Of a stretch of 64,000 nucleotides of DNA, positions 1 to 10,047 are shown piece by piece. The translations under genes were made by a program, and so were the position numbers. Origin of the DNA: Dyella sp. C11. GTDB lineage: Bacteria > Pseudomonadota > Gammaproteobacteria > Xanthomonadales > Rhodanobacteraceae. The stretch covers positions 372,001-436,000 of the forward strand of contig NZ_QAVX01000001.1 in NCBI RefSeq assembly GCF_003121485.1. The letters run 5' to 3'. The notes under the pieces are model-generated. The model saw only the letters and a list, made by a program, of their open reading frames with translations. It was not told the DNA's origin and searched no databases. Each line of letters opens with the position of its first letter. The stretch's first letter is position 1.

Positions 1-1397
1 ACATTCCTCCCTTGTCCTTCGCGGGCGGTACGACGGCACCGGTGGATCTGGAGGTGGTGCAGCCTGACGCAAACGCCGCCGCTGCGGGACGCAAGGATGT
101 CTTCCTCGAATCCACCGTCGATCCGGCGAGCGCCTATGTGGGCCAGCAGATGGTCTTCACCGTGCGCCTGTTCTTCGCGACGGACCTCACCAGTGGAGCG
201 CTTGAAGACCCTCAAGTGGCAGGCGTGGATTTCCGCCGTCTGGGCGACGAGATCAACTACCAGGCCGAACGCGGCGGGCGTCGCTACAACGTCATCGAGC
301 GCCGTTACGCCGCCACGCCGCAGCGGGAAGGCCGCTTGCAGATTCCGCCGATCGCCTTCCAGGGCGAGTCGGTCAACATGGCCAACCCGGATGCCTTCTT
401 CGGCAACGGCACGCCGATCACCGCGTCATCGCCGGCGGTCGACATCGATGTGCGCGCCGCGCCTGCGCAGGCGGCGAAGGGTGCATGGCTGCCGGCGCGC
501 GCGCTCACGCTTTCATTGGATGGTGGCCCGTCCCATGGCGAGCTTCATGTGGGTGAGCCCCTGAACCTGGTGATGAACCTGCAGGCCACGGGATTGCCGT
601 ACGAGGCGCTGCCGTCGTTGAGCCTGCCGGCGCTTGATGGCGCGACGGTGTATCCGGACAAACCGGTGAATGGCACACGCGTGGAAGGCGAGTGGTTGGT
701 GGGGCGCCGGCAGCAGAGCTTCGCCGTGGTACCCAATCGGGCCGGTACGCTCGCCATTCCCGAAACCACGCTCACGTGGTGGAACGTGGTCGACAACCGT
801 GAAGAGACGGCCCGTGTTCCCGCCCAGACATTCACCGTACTGGCCGCAGTCGGTGCACCGGCTGCGCCACCCTCGGCAACACAGGCCGCGCCCAGCGCCA
901 CTGCGGTTCCGGCGACGAGCGACGTCGCGCAGTCGGCAGCGAATACGCCGTGGCGCCTCGTGGCGCTGGCGAGCGTGGGTCTGTGGGTGATCAGCGTGCT
1001 GGCGTGGCTGATGTGGCGCCGTCGTCGTCCCCGACAGCCAAGGGAGGCTTCGGTGCCGCCGGATGCAAAGGCATCTACCTCCCGCTTGCGGGCGGCCTTC
1101 CTCGCCGAGGCGCGTGGCAACGATGCGGCACGTCAGGCCCATACCTTGCTGGCGTGGGCGCGGGCCGAGCGTCCGGCGATGCAGAATCTTGGCGAGCTGG
1201 CGCTGGCGCTGTCGGCGGGCCCCCAGCGCGAGGCCATCGATGCCCTGCAGCGCAAGCGCTACGCGAATGCCGACGAAACCGGGCTGGGGGCGCGTCTGGC
1301 CAGTGCTTTCCGCGACGGCTTTGCGTGGCAGCCCGTCACCGGCGCTTCCCATGATTCTCCGCTCGCGCCGTTGTATCCCTTCAACCTGCGTCGTTGA
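1..1397 (+). CDS. batD: BatD-like aerotolerance/oxygen-stress membrane protein, 5' end outside window
   Basis: Only the C-terminal ~465 residues are present; the frame is open to the left edge, so the TTG at 12 is not the true start. The visible part holds a beta-rich extracytoplasmic region with a typical BatD stretch ([18 protein letters not shown] near the start), then a second Ig-like module ending in FTVLAAVG. A proline/alanine linker and one membrane helix ([20 protein letters not shown]) follow, then an Arg-rich cytoplasmic tail. BatD proteins normally sit with BatA/B/C (MoxR-VWA systems), which would lie upstream and out of view. The last 17 bases overlap the convergent macrodomain gene. 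Family assignment is from the fold pattern and motifs; the exact role of BatD is poorly understood. Confidence 0.8.
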   Translation, partial: IPPLSFAGGTTAPVDLEVVQPDANAAAAGRKDVFLESTVDPASAYVGQQMVFTVRLFFATDLTSGALEDPQVAGVDFRRLGDEINYQAERGGRRYNVIERRYAATPQREGRLQIPPIAFQGESVNMANPDAFFGNGTPITASSPAVDIDVRAAPAQAAKGAWLPARALTLSLDGGPSHGELHVGEPLNLVMNLQATGLPYEALPSLSLPALDGATVYPDKPVNGTRVEGEWLVGRRQQSFAVVPNRAGTLAIPETTLTWWNVVDNREETARVPAQTFTVLAAVGAPAAPPSATQAAPSATAVPATSDVAQSAANTPWRLVALASVGLWVISVLAWLMWRRRRPRQPREASVPPDAKASTSRLRAAFLAEARGNDAARQAHTLLAWARAERPAMQNLGELALALSAGPQREAIDALQRKRYANADETGLGARLASAFRDGFAWQPVTGASHDSPLAPLYPFNLRR

Positions 1398-1902
1398 GCG
1401 CGGCCAGCCAGAGGTCGGCCATCGCATCGCTGAAGCAGCAGATCTGCACCTGCGACGGGCCGCCTTCGGGCGCTTCGAGCAGGCTGCGCAGTGCCACGTG
1501 CGAGGCCAGTTCGGGCGGATAGCCATAAACCCCGCAGCTGATCGCCGGAAACGCGATGGCATCCACGTCGTATTGCATCGCCAATGTCATGCTCTGCCGG
1601 TAGCAGCTGGCGAGCAGCGCCGGTTCGCCGCTGTTGCCGCCCTGCCATATCGGCCCCACCGTATGGATGATGTACCGTGCCGGCAGGTCGAAACCCGGCG
1701 TGACGCGAGCCTCTCCGGTGGGGCAGCGGATGCCCGGGGCGACCTCCGGAATGGCCCGGCAGGCTTGCAGCAGACGCGGGCCTGCGGCACGGTGAATGGC
1801 GCCGTCCACGCCGCCGCCGCCCAGCAGCGACGGGTTGGCCGCGTTGACGATGGCGTCCACGTTCAGGCGCGTAATGTCGCCGGTGATGATCTCGATGTTC
1901 AT
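1381..1902 (-). CDS. macrodomain protein, O-acetyl-ADP-ribose deacetylase (YmdB-like)
   Basis: 173 residues forming one macrodomain. It starts [13 protein letters not shown], with Asp9, Asn20 and Asn23 in [17 protein letters not shown], and the signature [10 protein letters not shown] at 28-37. A second ligand-loop motif, [11 protein letters not shown], lies near residue 125. Such proteins bind ADP-ribose and usually hydrolyse O-acetyl-ADP-ribose or ADP-ribosyl-glutamate; YmdB also binds RNase III in E. coli. A start two codons earlier (1908) is possible; neither start has a strong ribosome site. The gene is divergent from the MarR gene and overlaps the batD end by 17 bases tail to tail. Confidence 0.9.
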   Translation of the reverse strand: MNIEIITGDITRLNVDAIVNAANPSLLGGGGVDGAIHRAAGPRLLQACRAIPEVAPGIRCPTGEARVTPGFDLPARYIIHTVGPIWQGGNSGEPALLASCYRQSMTLAMQYDVDAIAFPAISCGVYGYPPELASHVALRSLLEAPEGGPSQVQICCFSDAMADLWLAALNDAG

Positions 1903-1989
1903 GGGCATGAACTCATGGGTATTGGATTCGTAAAAAGTTGCGACGTATGCTTGGCCTTCCCACTCGCCCGCAGGGACTGATCGATCGAC

Positions 1990-2454
1990 ATGACTAAGGC
2001 AGAAGACATCTCCTTCGGCTATCTGCTCAACGATGTCACCTTGCTCATCCGCAAGCACTTCGACAGGCGTGCCGTGAAATTCGGGTTGACCCGCGCACAG
2101 TGGCGGGCCACCAAGATGCTTTACCACCGCGAAGGCATGCGCCAGACCGAGTTGGCCGAATCGCTGGAAATGGAGCCCATCGCCGTGGGACGCGTCATCG
2201 ATCGCCTCCAGGCGGCCGGTTTCGTGGAACGCCGGCCCGATCCCAAGGATCGCCGCGCCTGGCGGCTCTACGTCACCGACCAGGCACGCGGCGTCATTGC
2301 CGACATGGAGCTGATCGCCCGTGGCGTGCGCAAGGACGCCGCGAAAGGCATCCCGGTCGACGAGCTCGAACAGGCGCTGGGCGTGCTCAACCGGATGAAG
2401 GAAAACCTCCAGGCGCTCGATGGTGGCGGCGCCGAGGAAGAAGGCGAGGCCTGA
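1990..2454 (+). CDS. MarR-family transcriptional regulator
   Basis: 154 residues. The N-terminal dimerisation helices are followed by a winged helix-turn-helix with the classic MarR layout: [19 protein letters not shown]-type helices, then [19 protein letters not shown] as the recognition unit, then the wing ([17 protein letters not shown]). MarR proteins are usually ligand-released repressors of efflux or detoxification genes. It lies 277 bases upstream of an RND adaptor-permease pair in the same direction, so it probably controls that pump; no clear operator palindrome was found. Confidence 0.9.
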   Translation: MTKAEDISFGYLLNDVTLLIRKHFDRRAVKFGLTRAQWRATKMLYHREGMRQTELAESLEMEPIAVGRVIDRLQAAGFVERRPDPKDRRAWRLYVTDQARGVIADMELIARGVRKDAAKGIPVDELEQALGVLNRMKENLQALDGGGAEEEGEA

Positions 2455-2731
2455 CGTCCTCGCGTAACGGAAGGCGCGCACCAGGTCTTTTGGCAGGTGC
2501 GCGTCATCGTCTCGCCACACTAATTTGCAATGACTGACGCCTGCCTGACGGCCGGCGATTTGCCAAGTGCTGTCGGTCGTGCAGGTCACGCTCGCATGCT
2601 GCTTCACAATGCCAGTGCAAGCACCGGCAGGGTGGGCAAGGTGCATTCCCTTTACTGACAGGCAGCGCAGCCGATAAGTCGGCACGTTGGCGCATGACGC
2701 GCGCCGGCGACGGTGGGTAGTCGGAGACATC

Positions 2732-3862
2732 ATGCAGGGTACGTCACGCAAGAAATTCATCGTGCTCGCCGTGATCATCGTGGCGGCCATCGTGGCCGCG
2801 CAGATGTTTCGTGGCGGCGAGCGCGCCCGCGCCAAGACGCCTTCTGCGCCAGCCTCCGTGCCGGTGAAGGTGGCCAGCGCACATCGTGGCGATCTCGACC
2901 TGACGCTCAAGGTGATCGGTCGCGCCGAGGCGTTCTCCACGGTCAACGTGCAGGCGCGCGTCAGCGGCCAGTTGCAGGTGTTGTCGTTTACGCCGGGCGG
3001 GCAGGTAAAGCAGGGCGACACCATCGTGCGCATCGATCCCAGCCTGCTGCAGGCGCAGCTGGACCAGGCGCTCGGCAACCTGGCGAAAGACCAGGCGCAG
3101 CTCGACAACGCCAACACGGTGATCAAGCGTTACCAGCCGCTGCTCGGCAAGGGCTACGTGTCGCAGATGGATTACGACACGTACAAGGCCAACCAGGGCA
3201 TCTACACCGCCGCCGTCAAGGCGGACAACGCCGCGGTGGAGCTGGCACGCACGCAGCTGGGCTATGCGCAGATCCAGGCACCGTTCGACGCCATCGCCGG
3301 CGCGCCGCTGATGTATCCGGGCGCGCAGATTTCGGCGAACGACACTTCCATCGTGGTGCTTAACCAGATCCGCCCCATCCACGTCACGTTCTCCATTCCC
3401 GAAACAGGCTTGGACGGCATCAAGGCGACGATGGCGCGCGGCAAGGTCCCGGTCACGGTGAACATTCCCGGTTCCAAAGGCGCGGCGATGGATGCCGAGC
3501 TCGACTTCATCAACAACACGGTGGACGCCACCACCAGCACCATCCAGCTCAAGGCGCGCTACACCAACGACGACGTGCGGCTTACGCCCGGCCAGTTCGT
3601 GGAAGTGACGTTACCCACCACACGCCTCACCAATGTGGTGACGGTGCCGGTGGTGGCGCTGCAGAACTCGCCGCTGGGCAGCTTCGTGTTCGTCACCGAT
3701 GCAGACGGCACGGTGCAGCAGCGCATGGTGACGGCAGGGCCCACCACGGGCACGCAAATCGTCATCGAGAAAGGTTTGGACGGCCATGAGACCGTGGTGA
3801 CGGACGGTCAGCTGCTGCTGGTGGACGGCACGCACGTGCACGTCGTTACCGACAACAGTTGA
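2732..3862 (+). CDS. RND efflux periplasmic adaptor (membrane fusion protein)
   Basis: 376 residues. I chose the ATG at 2732 because GGAG lies five bases upstream and the protein then begins with a short basic segment and a single membrane anchor ([18 protein letters not shown]), which gives an inner-membrane tether rather than a lipoprotein. The lipoyl half-motifs are [20 protein letters not shown] and [13 protein letters not shown]-type, flanking an alpha-helical hairpin; beta-barrel and membrane-proximal domains follow. The adaptor bridges the inner-membrane pump to an outer-membrane channel. The permease starts 13 bases downstream. No TolC-like outer-membrane gene is in view, so the pump probably borrows one. 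Confidence 0.92.
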   Translation: MQGTSRKKFIVLAVIIVAAIVAAQMFRGGERARAKTPSAPASVPVKVASAHRGDLDLTLKVIGRAEAFSTVNVQARVSGQLQVLSFTPGGQVKQGDTIVRIDPSLLQAQLDQALGNLAKDQAQLDNANTVIKRYQPLLGKGYVSQMDYDTYKANQGIYTAAVKADNAAVELARTQLGYAQIQAPFDAIAGAPLMYPGAQISANDTSIVVLNQIRPIHVTFSIPETGLDGIKATMARGKVPVTVNIPGSKGAAMDAELDFINNTVDATTSTIQLKARYTNDDVRLTPGQFVEVTLPTTRLTNVVTVPVVALQNSPLGSFVFVTDADGTVQQRMVTAGPTTGTQIVIEKGLDGHETVVTDGQLLLVDGTHVHVVTDNS

Positions 3863-3875
3863 TCGGGCACCACGC

Positions 3876-6800
3876 ATGAATCTGCCCGCCCTGTGTATCC
3901 AGCGCCCGGTGATGACCACGCTCTTGATGGTGGCCTTGCTGGTATTCGGCATCGCCGCGTACCCGAAGCTGCCCGTCAACGAACTGCCGAACGTCGATTT
4001 CCCCACCATCACGGTGAACGCGAGCCTGCCCGGTGCGGCGCCTGAAACCATGTCGACGGCGGTGGCGACGCCACTGGAAAACCAGCTCTCCACCATCGCC
4101 GGCATCCAGTCGATGACGTCGACGAGTGCGCTGGGCTCCACGTCGATCACCATCACCTTCGAGCTGGATCGCAACATCGACGGTGCAGCACAGGATGTGC
4201 AGGCGGCCATTTCCTCCGCGCAGCGCCAGCTGCCGACCAACATGCCCACGCCACCGACGTTCCGGAAGGTGAACCCGGCGGATGCACCCATCCTCTATCT
4301 CACGCTGCGCTCACGCACGCAGCCGCTGTCGGTGGTGGATGACTATGCGGAAACGCAGCTTGCGCAGCGCCTGTCGATGATCGACGGCGTGGCGCAGGTC
4401 AACGTGTACGGCTCGCAGAAATACGCGGTGCGCATCAGCGTGGATCCACAGAAGCTGGCTGCCAGCGGCATCGGCATCGATACCGTGCAGAACGCAGTGG
4501 CGGCAGCCAACGTGAACCTCGCTACCGGTTCGCTCAATGGCAATCGGCAGCTGCTGCAAATCCGTTCGGACGGCCAGTTGCAGCGTGCCAACCTGTACAA
4601 CAACATCATCGTTGCGTATCGCAATGGCGCGCCGGTGCGCTTGTCCGACCTGGGCAAGGCCGAGGACAGCGTGCAGAACGACCAGGTGGCGAGCTGGTAC
4701 AACGGCGAGCGCGCCATCGTGCTGGCCATCCAGCGCCAACCCGGTTCCAACACGGTGGCCACCATCGACCGCATTCGCGCGGCGCTGCCCACGTTCGAGG
4801 CAACCTTGCCGCCGTCGATCAAGATGGCCGTGCTGTATGACCGTTCCGACTCCATCCGCGAATCGGTGAACGACGTGCAGTTCACGCTGCTGCTGGCCGG
4901 CGTGCTCGTGGTGCTGGTGATCTACCTGTTCCTTGGCAATGCATCGGCCACGCTGATTCCTGCGCTCGCGTTGCCAGTGTCCATCGTTGGCACATTCGGC
5001 GCGATGTTCGCGCTGGGCTACAGCCTGGACAACCTCTCGCTGCTCGCCTTGACGCTGGTGGTCGGCTTCGTGGTGGACGATGCCATCGTCATGCTGGAAA
5101 ACGTCGTACGTCATGTCGAAGACGGCATGGACCCGTACGAGGCATCCCTCAAGGGCGCCAGCGAAATCGGCTTCACCATTTTCTCGATGACGCTGTCGCT
5201 GGTGGCGGTGTTCCTGCCGGTGATGTTCATGGGCGGCATCGTGGGCCGCCTGTTCCATGAGTTCGCGGTGACGTTGAGCGTGGCGATCCTGATCTCGGGC
5301 TTCGTCTCCATCACGCTCACGCCGATGCTGTGCAGCCGCTTCCTCAAGCACGCCGAACACGAGAAGAAAGCGAAGGTGGTGCTGTGGTTCGACGCCGGCT
5401 TCGAGCGCGTGCGCCGCGGTTATGTCAGCACGCTCACCTGGGCCGTACATCACCCGCGCAGCATTCTTGGCTTGTTTGCCGCGAGTCTTGTGGCAACCGG
5501 CGTGCTGTTTGCCGTGGTGGACAAGGACTTCATTCCGGCCGGTGACTCCGGCCAGTTGAACGTGAACGTCGAGGGGCCGGACGACACATCGGTGGCCGGC
5601 ATGGCGCAACGCCAGCAGCAGCTGGCGAAGATCGTCGCGGATGATCCGAACATCGACAGCTACATGTCATCGGTTGGCAGCGGTGGTGCGCGCACCACCA
5701 CCAACAACGGCTCACTGCTGCTTACGCTCAAGCCGCAAGGCGAGCGTTCAGACATCAATACCATCATCCAGGAACTGCGCGCGAAATTCGCCAAGGTGGC
5801 GGGCATCCGCGCCTACATCCAGAACCCGCCGTCGATCCAGGTCGGTGGCCGCCAGTCCAAGGCGCAATACCAGTACACGCTGCAGTCCATCGATACGCCG
5901 ATGCTGTACACCTGGTCGGGCAAGGTGATCGACGCCTTCAGCAAGCTGCCTGGTTTCCAGGACGTCACCAGCGACCTGGATCTCAACGGTCCGTCCATCG
6001 TGGTGGACGTGAATCGCGACAAGCTCGCCACGCTGGGCCTCACCATGGACCAGGTGCAGACGGCGTTGGGTTCGGCATTCGGTGCGAACCAGATTTCGAC
6101 GATCTATGGTGCGTCATCGCAATACTGGGTGATTCTGCAGGTGTACTACGCCCTGCAGAACGATCCGGACGTGTTGTCCCAGATCTATGTCACGTCGAAC
6201 AGCGGCACGCTGGTACCTCTCAATGCCGTGGCGGGTTTCGCACGCAAGCCACAAGCGCTTACGGTGAATCATCAGGGCCAGATTCCCGCGGTGACGGTGT
6301 CGTTCAATCTCGCACCCGGCGTGAGCTTGAGCGAGGCGGTGGCGCGCATCGATGGCGCGATGAAGCAGATGAACCTGCCGCCGTCGATTACCGGCAGCGT
6401 GCAGGGCACGGCGCAGGCCTTCCAGGATTCGATGCAGGGCATGGGCCTGCTGCTGGTGCTGGCGGTGTTCGTGATCTATCTCGTGCTGGGCATCTTGTAC
6501 GAGAGCTTCATTCACCCGCTCACCATTCTTTCCGGCCTGCCATCGGCGGGTGTGGGCGCGTTGCTCACGCTGATGATCTTCCGCGCACCGCTCGATCTGT
6601 TTTCCTTCGTGGGCATCGTGATGCTGATCGGTATCGTGAAGAAGAACGCGATCATGATGATCGACTTCGCGCTGGAGAAGCAGCGCAACGAAGGTACCGA
6701 TCCCGCACTGGCTATTGTCGAAGCGTGCCACGTGCGTTTCCGTCCCATCATGATGACGACCATGGCGGCCTTTGCAGGCACGCTGCCGATTGCCTTGGGC

Positions 6801-6974
6801 CTGGGTGCGGGCGCGGAAACGCGTCGCCCGCTGGGCCTCGCCGTGGTCGGCGGCTTGCTGGTGTCGCAGGTGCTCACGTTGTACCTGACGCCGGTGATCT
6901 ACCTGTACCTGGATCGCCTGCATGCACGGCTTTCGCGCAAGCGTCGCTTGGGTAGTGCCGAAGCTGCCCACTGA
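3876..6974 (+). CDS. RND multidrug efflux permease (AcrB/MdtB/MdtC superfamily)
   Basis: 1032 residues, full length for a hydrophobe/amphiphile efflux (HAE1) pump. The N-terminus NLPALCIQRPVMTTLL is typical. The proton-relay helix carries the paired aspartates in LVVGFVVDDAIVMLEN. The matching lysine-bearing helix in the second half reads GIVMLIGIVKKNAIMMIDFA. Two large periplasmic loops follow TM1 and TM7. It forms an operon with the adaptor just upstream and is probably controlled by the MarR gene. The sequence resembles MdtB/MuxB-type pumps more than AcrB, but substrate range cannot be read from sequence. Confidence 0.95.
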   Translation: MNLPALCIQRPVMTTLLMVALLVFGIAAYPKLPVNELPNVDFPTITVNASLPGAAPETMSTAVATPLENQLSTIAGIQSMTSTSALGSTSITITFELDRNIDGAAQDVQAAISSAQRQLPTNMPTPPTFRKVNPADAPILYLTLRSRTQPLSVVDDYAETQLAQRLSMIDGVAQVNVYGSQKYAVRISVDPQKLAASGIGIDTVQNAVAAANVNLATGSLNGNRQLLQIRSDGQLQRANLYNNIIVAYRNGAPVRLSDLGKAEDSVQNDQVASWYNGERAIVLAIQRQPGSNTVATIDRIRAALPTFEATLPPSIKMAVLYDRSDSIRESVNDVQFTLLLAGVLVVLVIYLFLGNASATLIPALALPVSIVGTFGAMFALGYSLDNLSLLALTLVVGFVVDDAIVMLENVVRHVEDGMDPYEASLKGASEIGFTIFSMTLSLVAVFLPVMFMGGIVGRLFHEFAVTLSVAILISGFVSITLTPMLCSRFLKHAEHEKKAKVVLWFDAGFERVRRGYVSTLTWAVHHPRSILGLFAASLVATGVLFAVVDKDFIPAGDSGQLNVNVEGPDDTSVAGMAQRQQQLAKIVADDPNIDSYMSSVGSGGARTTTNNGSLLLTLKPQGERSDINTIIQELRAKFAKVAGIRAYIQNPPSIQVGGRQSKAQYQYTLQSIDTPMLYTWSGKVIDAFSKLPGFQDVTSDLDLNGPSIVVDVNRDKLATLGLTMDQVQTALGSAFGANQISTIYGASSQYWVILQVYYALQNDPDVLSQIYVTSNSGTLVPLNAVAGFARKPQALTVNHQGQIPAVTVSFNLAPGVSLSEAVARIDGAMKQMNLPPSITGSVQGTAQAFQDSMQGMGLLLVLAVFVIYLVLGILYESFIHPLTILSGLPSAGVGALLTLMIFRAPLDLFSFVGIVMLIGIVKKNAIMMIDFALEKQRNEGTDPALAIVEACHVRFRPIMMTTMAAFAGTLPIALGLGAGAETRRPLGLAVVGGLLVSQVLTLYLTPVIYLYLDRLHARLSRKRRLGSAEAAH

Positions 6975-6988
6975 ACCACAGGTCTGTT

Positions 6989-7062
6989 TGTGGGAGCGCA
7001 CCCTGTGCGCGACGGGCCTTGCTGGACCGGTGAGGCTGTCGCGCACAGGGCGCGCTCCCACA
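6989..7062. repeat. REP-like inverted repeat, copy 1
   Basis: Two 25-base arms (6989-7013 and 7038-7062) are inverted complements with one mismatch; the arm begins TGTGGGAGCGCACCCTGTGC. The 24-base loop is unrelated. It lies directly after the RND permease stop, as do the other two copies after their genes. The size, GC-rich palindromic core and 3'-intergenic position fit REP/BIME elements that are moved by RAYT transposases in gammaproteobacteria. Confidence 0.85.
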
Positions 7063-7119
7063 GAAGAGCCGGTTTCAGCTATGCGCTTTCGTTCTGCATT
7101 CATCTAGTTCGCCTCCAAC

Positions 7120-7202
7120 CTGTAGGAGCGCACTTGTGCGCGACCGATCTACCTCACGGCGAGGTTGAAACGATGCGGTCGCGCACAAGTGCGCTCCTAC
7201 AG
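7120..7202. repeat. REP-like inverted repeat, copy 2
   Basis: Perfect inverted repeat with 27-base arms (7120-7146 and 7176-7202) beginning CTGTAGGAGCGCACTTGTGC. It shares the GGAGCGCAC...GTGCGCGAC core with copies 1 and 3 but has ACTT in place of ACCC at the centre. It sits between two genes that converge on this interval, just before a terminator hairpin. Confidence 0.85.
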
Positions 7203-7216
7203 GGGGGAGATGTCGC

Positions 7217-7247
7217 AAAAAAAAGGCGGCCATTGGCCGCCTTTTTT
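7217..7247. terminator. bidirectional rho-independent terminator
   Basis: A-run, GGCGGCC stem, ATT loop, GGCCGCC stem, then a run of six T. Strong in both directions: it can stop the rightward RND operon and the leftward M28 peptidase gene, whose stop codon is 20 bases away. Confidence 0.88.
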
Positions 7248-7266
7248 CATGACCTGGGGGAAGCGA

Positions 7267-8706
7267 TCACTCTTCCGCACCGTCGTTCGCGAATGCGCCC
7301 GGTGCCGAACCAAAATCGCCATCCGCCTGCGCCGCCATGTACGAGAACGCTGCGTACACCGCCACGTTCTGCGCCAGTTCCTTCGGGTCGATCTTGTCGA
7401 GCGTGTCGTTGGCGGTGTGGTGGTAGTCGAAGTAGTTGGTGCCGTCCTGCACCAGCGTCAGCGCGGCCATGCCCTTGCCGTGCATCTGCGAGAGGTCGGA
7501 GCCGCCGCCGCCGGGCTTGCTGGCGTCATACGCCACGCCGATCGGCGCCAGCACCTTGGCGATCTGGTCGATGGCACCACGCGCTTCGGGCTTCACGCTG
7601 GCCGTCATCAGCCACACCTTGCCGGCGCCGAAGTCGGACTCGGTACCGAGCTGGAACTTCGACACTTCCTTGGCGTGCTTCTCGGCGTACGCCTTGCCGC
7701 CCCAAAGGCCCATTTCCTCGTTCGCGAATGCGATGACGCGGATGGTGCGATCCGGACGCTGCGGCATGTCATGGATCAGCTTGCCGGCGGCCATGGCGAT
7801 CGCCACGCCTGCGCCATCGTCGATGGCACCCGTGCCCGGGTCCCACGAATCGAGATGACCACCAATGGCAACCCCCTGGTCCGGATGCGTCTTGCCGGTG
7901 ACTTCGCCGATCACGTTGGCGCCCTTGTAGGTGCCGTTGAAGCCAACATCGAGATCAAGCTTGATGCTCACCGGCTTGCCGTAACCCACGATGCGGCTGA
8001 GCTGGTCGGCGTCGGGATTGGAGAGCGCTGCCGCGGGAATGGCGCCGTCCGGACCGGTGAAGCCGGTAACGCCCGTGTGCGGCGTGCGGCTGTTGGCATC
8101 GGTGCCGGCAGAGCGCAGCAGGAACGCGGCTGCACCCATCTTCGCGGCGATCACCGGGCCACCCACGCGAACAGCCGAACCCATGCCGTAGTCATGGCCG
8201 TCCTTCTGGCGCGTCATGCGCGCATCGACGTAGACGATCTTGCCCTTCACCTTGGTCGGGTCGGCGCTCTTGAGCGCGTCCAGGCTGTCGAACTTCACGA
8301 CTTCCGCGGTGAGGCCGCCCTTGGGCGTACCGGCCGAGTAGCCCAGTGCGATCAGGTCAAGCGGCTGCGGGAACGGCGCCACGATTTCCGCATGCTCGCT
8401 GCGACGCTCCCACAGTGGATAGCTCACTTCCTCGGTGTACACCTTGTCGAAGCCCAGTGCCTTGAACTTGGCGATGGCCCACTCGCGGCCGCGCGCGTCA
8501 GCCGGACTGCCGGCCAGGCGCGGGCCGACTTCGGTGGTCACCGACGAAACGATCTCGTACGCCGTGTTGTCGTTCATCGCCTTGTCGCGCAGCTGTTCGG
8601 CCGTCTTTACGGCTGCGGCGGGAACGGTGGTCTGGGTGGCGGCGTTGGCCGAGCCGATGGCAAGCATCAGGCTGGCGGCAAGCAGGGTAAGTGGCAGTCG
8701 GCGCAT
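7267..8706 (-). CDS. secreted M28-family zinc aminopeptidase/carboxypeptidase
   Basis: 479 residues. The ATG at 8706 is preferred over one 24 bases upstream because AAGGA lies seven bases before it and the protein then opens with a clean signal peptide (MRRLPLTLLAASLMLAIGSANA). A protease-associated insert occupies roughly 110-260. The M28 metal ligands are visible: His284 and Asp286 in GGHLDSW, Asp296 in AIDDGAG, Glu330-Glu331 in ANEEMG, Asp358 in TESDFG, and a His in DYHHTANDT near 430. It probably acts in the periplasm or outside the cell on peptide N-termini. It is followed by a strong terminator. Confidence 0.92.
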   Translation of the reverse strand: MRRLPLTLLAASLMLAIGSANAATQTTVPAAAVKTAEQLRDKAMNDNTAYEIVSSVTTEVGPRLAGSPADARGREWAIAKFKALGFDKVYTEEVSYPLWERRSEHAEIVAPFPQPLDLIALGYSAGTPKGGLTAEVVKFDSLDALKSADPTKVKGKIVYVDARMTRQKDGHDYGMGSAVRVGGPVIAAKMGAAAFLLRSAGTDANSRTPHTGVTGFTGPDGAIPAAALSNPDADQLSRIVGYGKPVSIKLDLDVGFNGTYKGANVIGEVTGKTHPDQGVAIGGHLDSWDPGTGAIDDGAGVAIAMAAGKLIHDMPQRPDRTIRVIAFANEEMGLWGGKAYAEKHAKEVSKFQLGTESDFGAGKVWLMTASVKPEARGAIDQIAKVLAPIGVAYDASKPGGGGSDLSQMHGKGMAALTLVQDGTNYFDYHHTANDTLDKIDPKELAQNVAVYAAFSYMAAQADGDFGSAPGAFANDGAEE

Positions 8707-8814
8707 GGGGCAGTCCTTGGGCGGAAACAACGATTATGGCCCGGCTCCACGCTGCTGCTTAGGCCAGAAGTCATGGAGCCAGAGACGAAGAGCGAAGAGG
8801 GAAGGACGGGAATG

Positions 8815-8840
8815 AAAAAGGCGCCCACCGGCGCCTTTTT
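8815..8840. terminator. rho-independent terminator after mscL
   Basis: AAAAA-GGCGCC-CACC-GGCGCC-TTTTT, a perfect symmetric hairpin. It lies 22 bases beyond the mscL stop on the minus strand. Confidence 0.88.
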
Positions 8841-8862
8841 CGCCACTCGATCCCCGCTCAAT

Positions 8863-9279
8863 TCACGGTCGATTCTGCGTCTTCAGCAGGTCGCGGATCT
8901 CGGTCAGCAGCACCACGTCGGCCGGCGGCGGCGCGGGTTCGGCCTCCTGGCGACGCGTAAGCTTGTTGATCGCCTTGCCCACCAGGAAGATCGCAAACGC
9001 GATGATGATGAACTGGATAAGCGTATTGATGAACGTGCCGTAGCCAATAGCCACTTCGGCAATTTTGTGGGCCGGATCGGTATTGTCGGCCGGCTTGAGC
9101 ACCCACTTCATCTGCGAGAAGTCGATGCCGCCGGTAAGCAGGCCGATGGGCGGCATGATGATCTGATCCACGAGCGACGTGACGATCTTGCCGAACGCAC
9201 CGCCGATCACCACACCGACCGCCAGGTCGATGACGTTGCCGCGCATGGCGAATTCTTTGAACTCTTTGAGCATGCTCAT
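8863..9279 (-). CDS. mscL: large-conductance mechanosensitive channel MscL
   Basis: 138 residues, normal for MscL. The N-terminal helix ([20 protein letters not shown]) leads into TM1 with the highly conserved [10 protein letters not shown] pore lining. TM2 is the segment [19 protein letters not shown], and a charged cytoplasmic helix ends the protein. It releases solutes on hypo-osmotic shock. The start at 9279 has GGGAG six bases upstream; the Met two codons later is too far from it. Confidence 0.97.
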   Translation of the reverse strand: MSMLKEFKEFAMRGNVIDLAVGVVIGGAFGKIVTSLVDQIIMPPIGLLTGGIDFSQMKWVLKPADNTDPAHKIAEVAIGYGTFINTLIQFIIIAFAIFLVGKAINKLTRRQEAEPAPPPADVVLLTEIRDLLKTQNRP

Positions 9280-9360
9280 GCTTCTCTCCCTTGGCCAGTT
9301 GGCGCTTGAACTCTAACCCAGCGATATGTGGACGCGGCATCTAGAGCCGCCTCCGCACGT

Positions 9361-10047
9361 TCAGACGACGCGGCCTTCCAGCGTGGCCACGCCCACCAGT
9401 TCGGCATGGAAGCGGTCGCCGCGTTGCATGGCCGATACACCGGCCGGCGTGCCCGTAAAGATCAGGTCGCCAGCCTTCAGTTCGAACAGCGTGGACAGGA
9501 TCGCGATGATCTCGTTGACGCCGTGCACCATCTCGCCCAGGCGTCCGTGCTGGCGCTGCTGGCCGTTCACGGTGAGGGTGATTGCCGTATCGCCATCAAT
9601 CGTCACCTCGCTGGCGCGGCGCAGTGCCGACACCGGTGCGGAATGATCGAAGCCCTTGGCCACGTCCCACGGATGGCTCTTGGCCTTGGCGACGGCCTGC
9701 AGGTCGCGGCGCGTCAGGTCCAGGCCCACGCCATAACCCCAGATCAGCTCGCCGGCCTGTTGAGCAGAAAGGTCATGTCCGCCACCGCCCAGCGCCACCA
9801 CCATTTCCACTTCGTGGTGCAGGTCGTTGGTGGCTTGCGGGTAGATGACGTCGGCGCCGTCCGTCACCACGGCATCGGCCGGCTTGGTGAAAAACAGCGG
9901 TGTGTCCTTGTCCACCGTCGCGCCCATTTCGCGTGCGTGCTCGGCGTAGTTGCGGCCGATGCAGAAGATGCGGCGCACCGGAAAACGTTGGTCGCTGCCG
10001 ATGATCGGCAGGCTCGGAACGGCAGGAGGGGTGATGGCGTATGACAT
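9361..10047 (-). CDS. fumarylacetoacetate hydrolase-family protein
   Basis: 228 residues from the chosen start MSYAITPP. The fold signature is clear: RIFCIGRNYAEHAREMG near 27-41, the metal-binding HHEVE at 77-81, then GVGLDLTRRDLQ and KGFDHSAP. The C-terminal GDLIFTGTPAGV is the family hallmark. Members hydrolyse C-C bonds in acylpyruvates; the length and N-terminus most resemble fumarylpyruvate or acylpyruvate hydrolases. A Met 36 bases upstream (10083) is possible but would add a non-conserved extension. The gene stands alone, so the substrate is uncertain. Confidence 0.88.
   Translation of the reverse strand: MSYAITPPAVPSLPIIGSDQRFPVRRIFCIGRNYAEHAREMGATVDKDTPLFFTKPADAVVTDGADVIYPQATNDLHHEVEMVVALGGGGHDLSAQQAGELIWGYGVGLDLTRRDLQAVAKAKSHPWDVAKGFDHSAPVSALRRASEVTIDGDTAITLTVNGQQRQHGRLGEMVHGVNEIIAILSTLFELKAGDLIFTGTPAGVSAMQRGDRFHAELVGVATLEGRVV

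Noticed and set aside
1903-3126. Long leftward extension of the macrodomain frame (581 codons in total)
   Set aside because: It is antisense to the MarR and adaptor genes and has no conserved sequence; only the macrodomain part is real.
7165-9309. Rightward 714-codon frame over the M28 peptidase and mscL
   Set aside because: Antisense to two well-supported genes and runs through two terminators.
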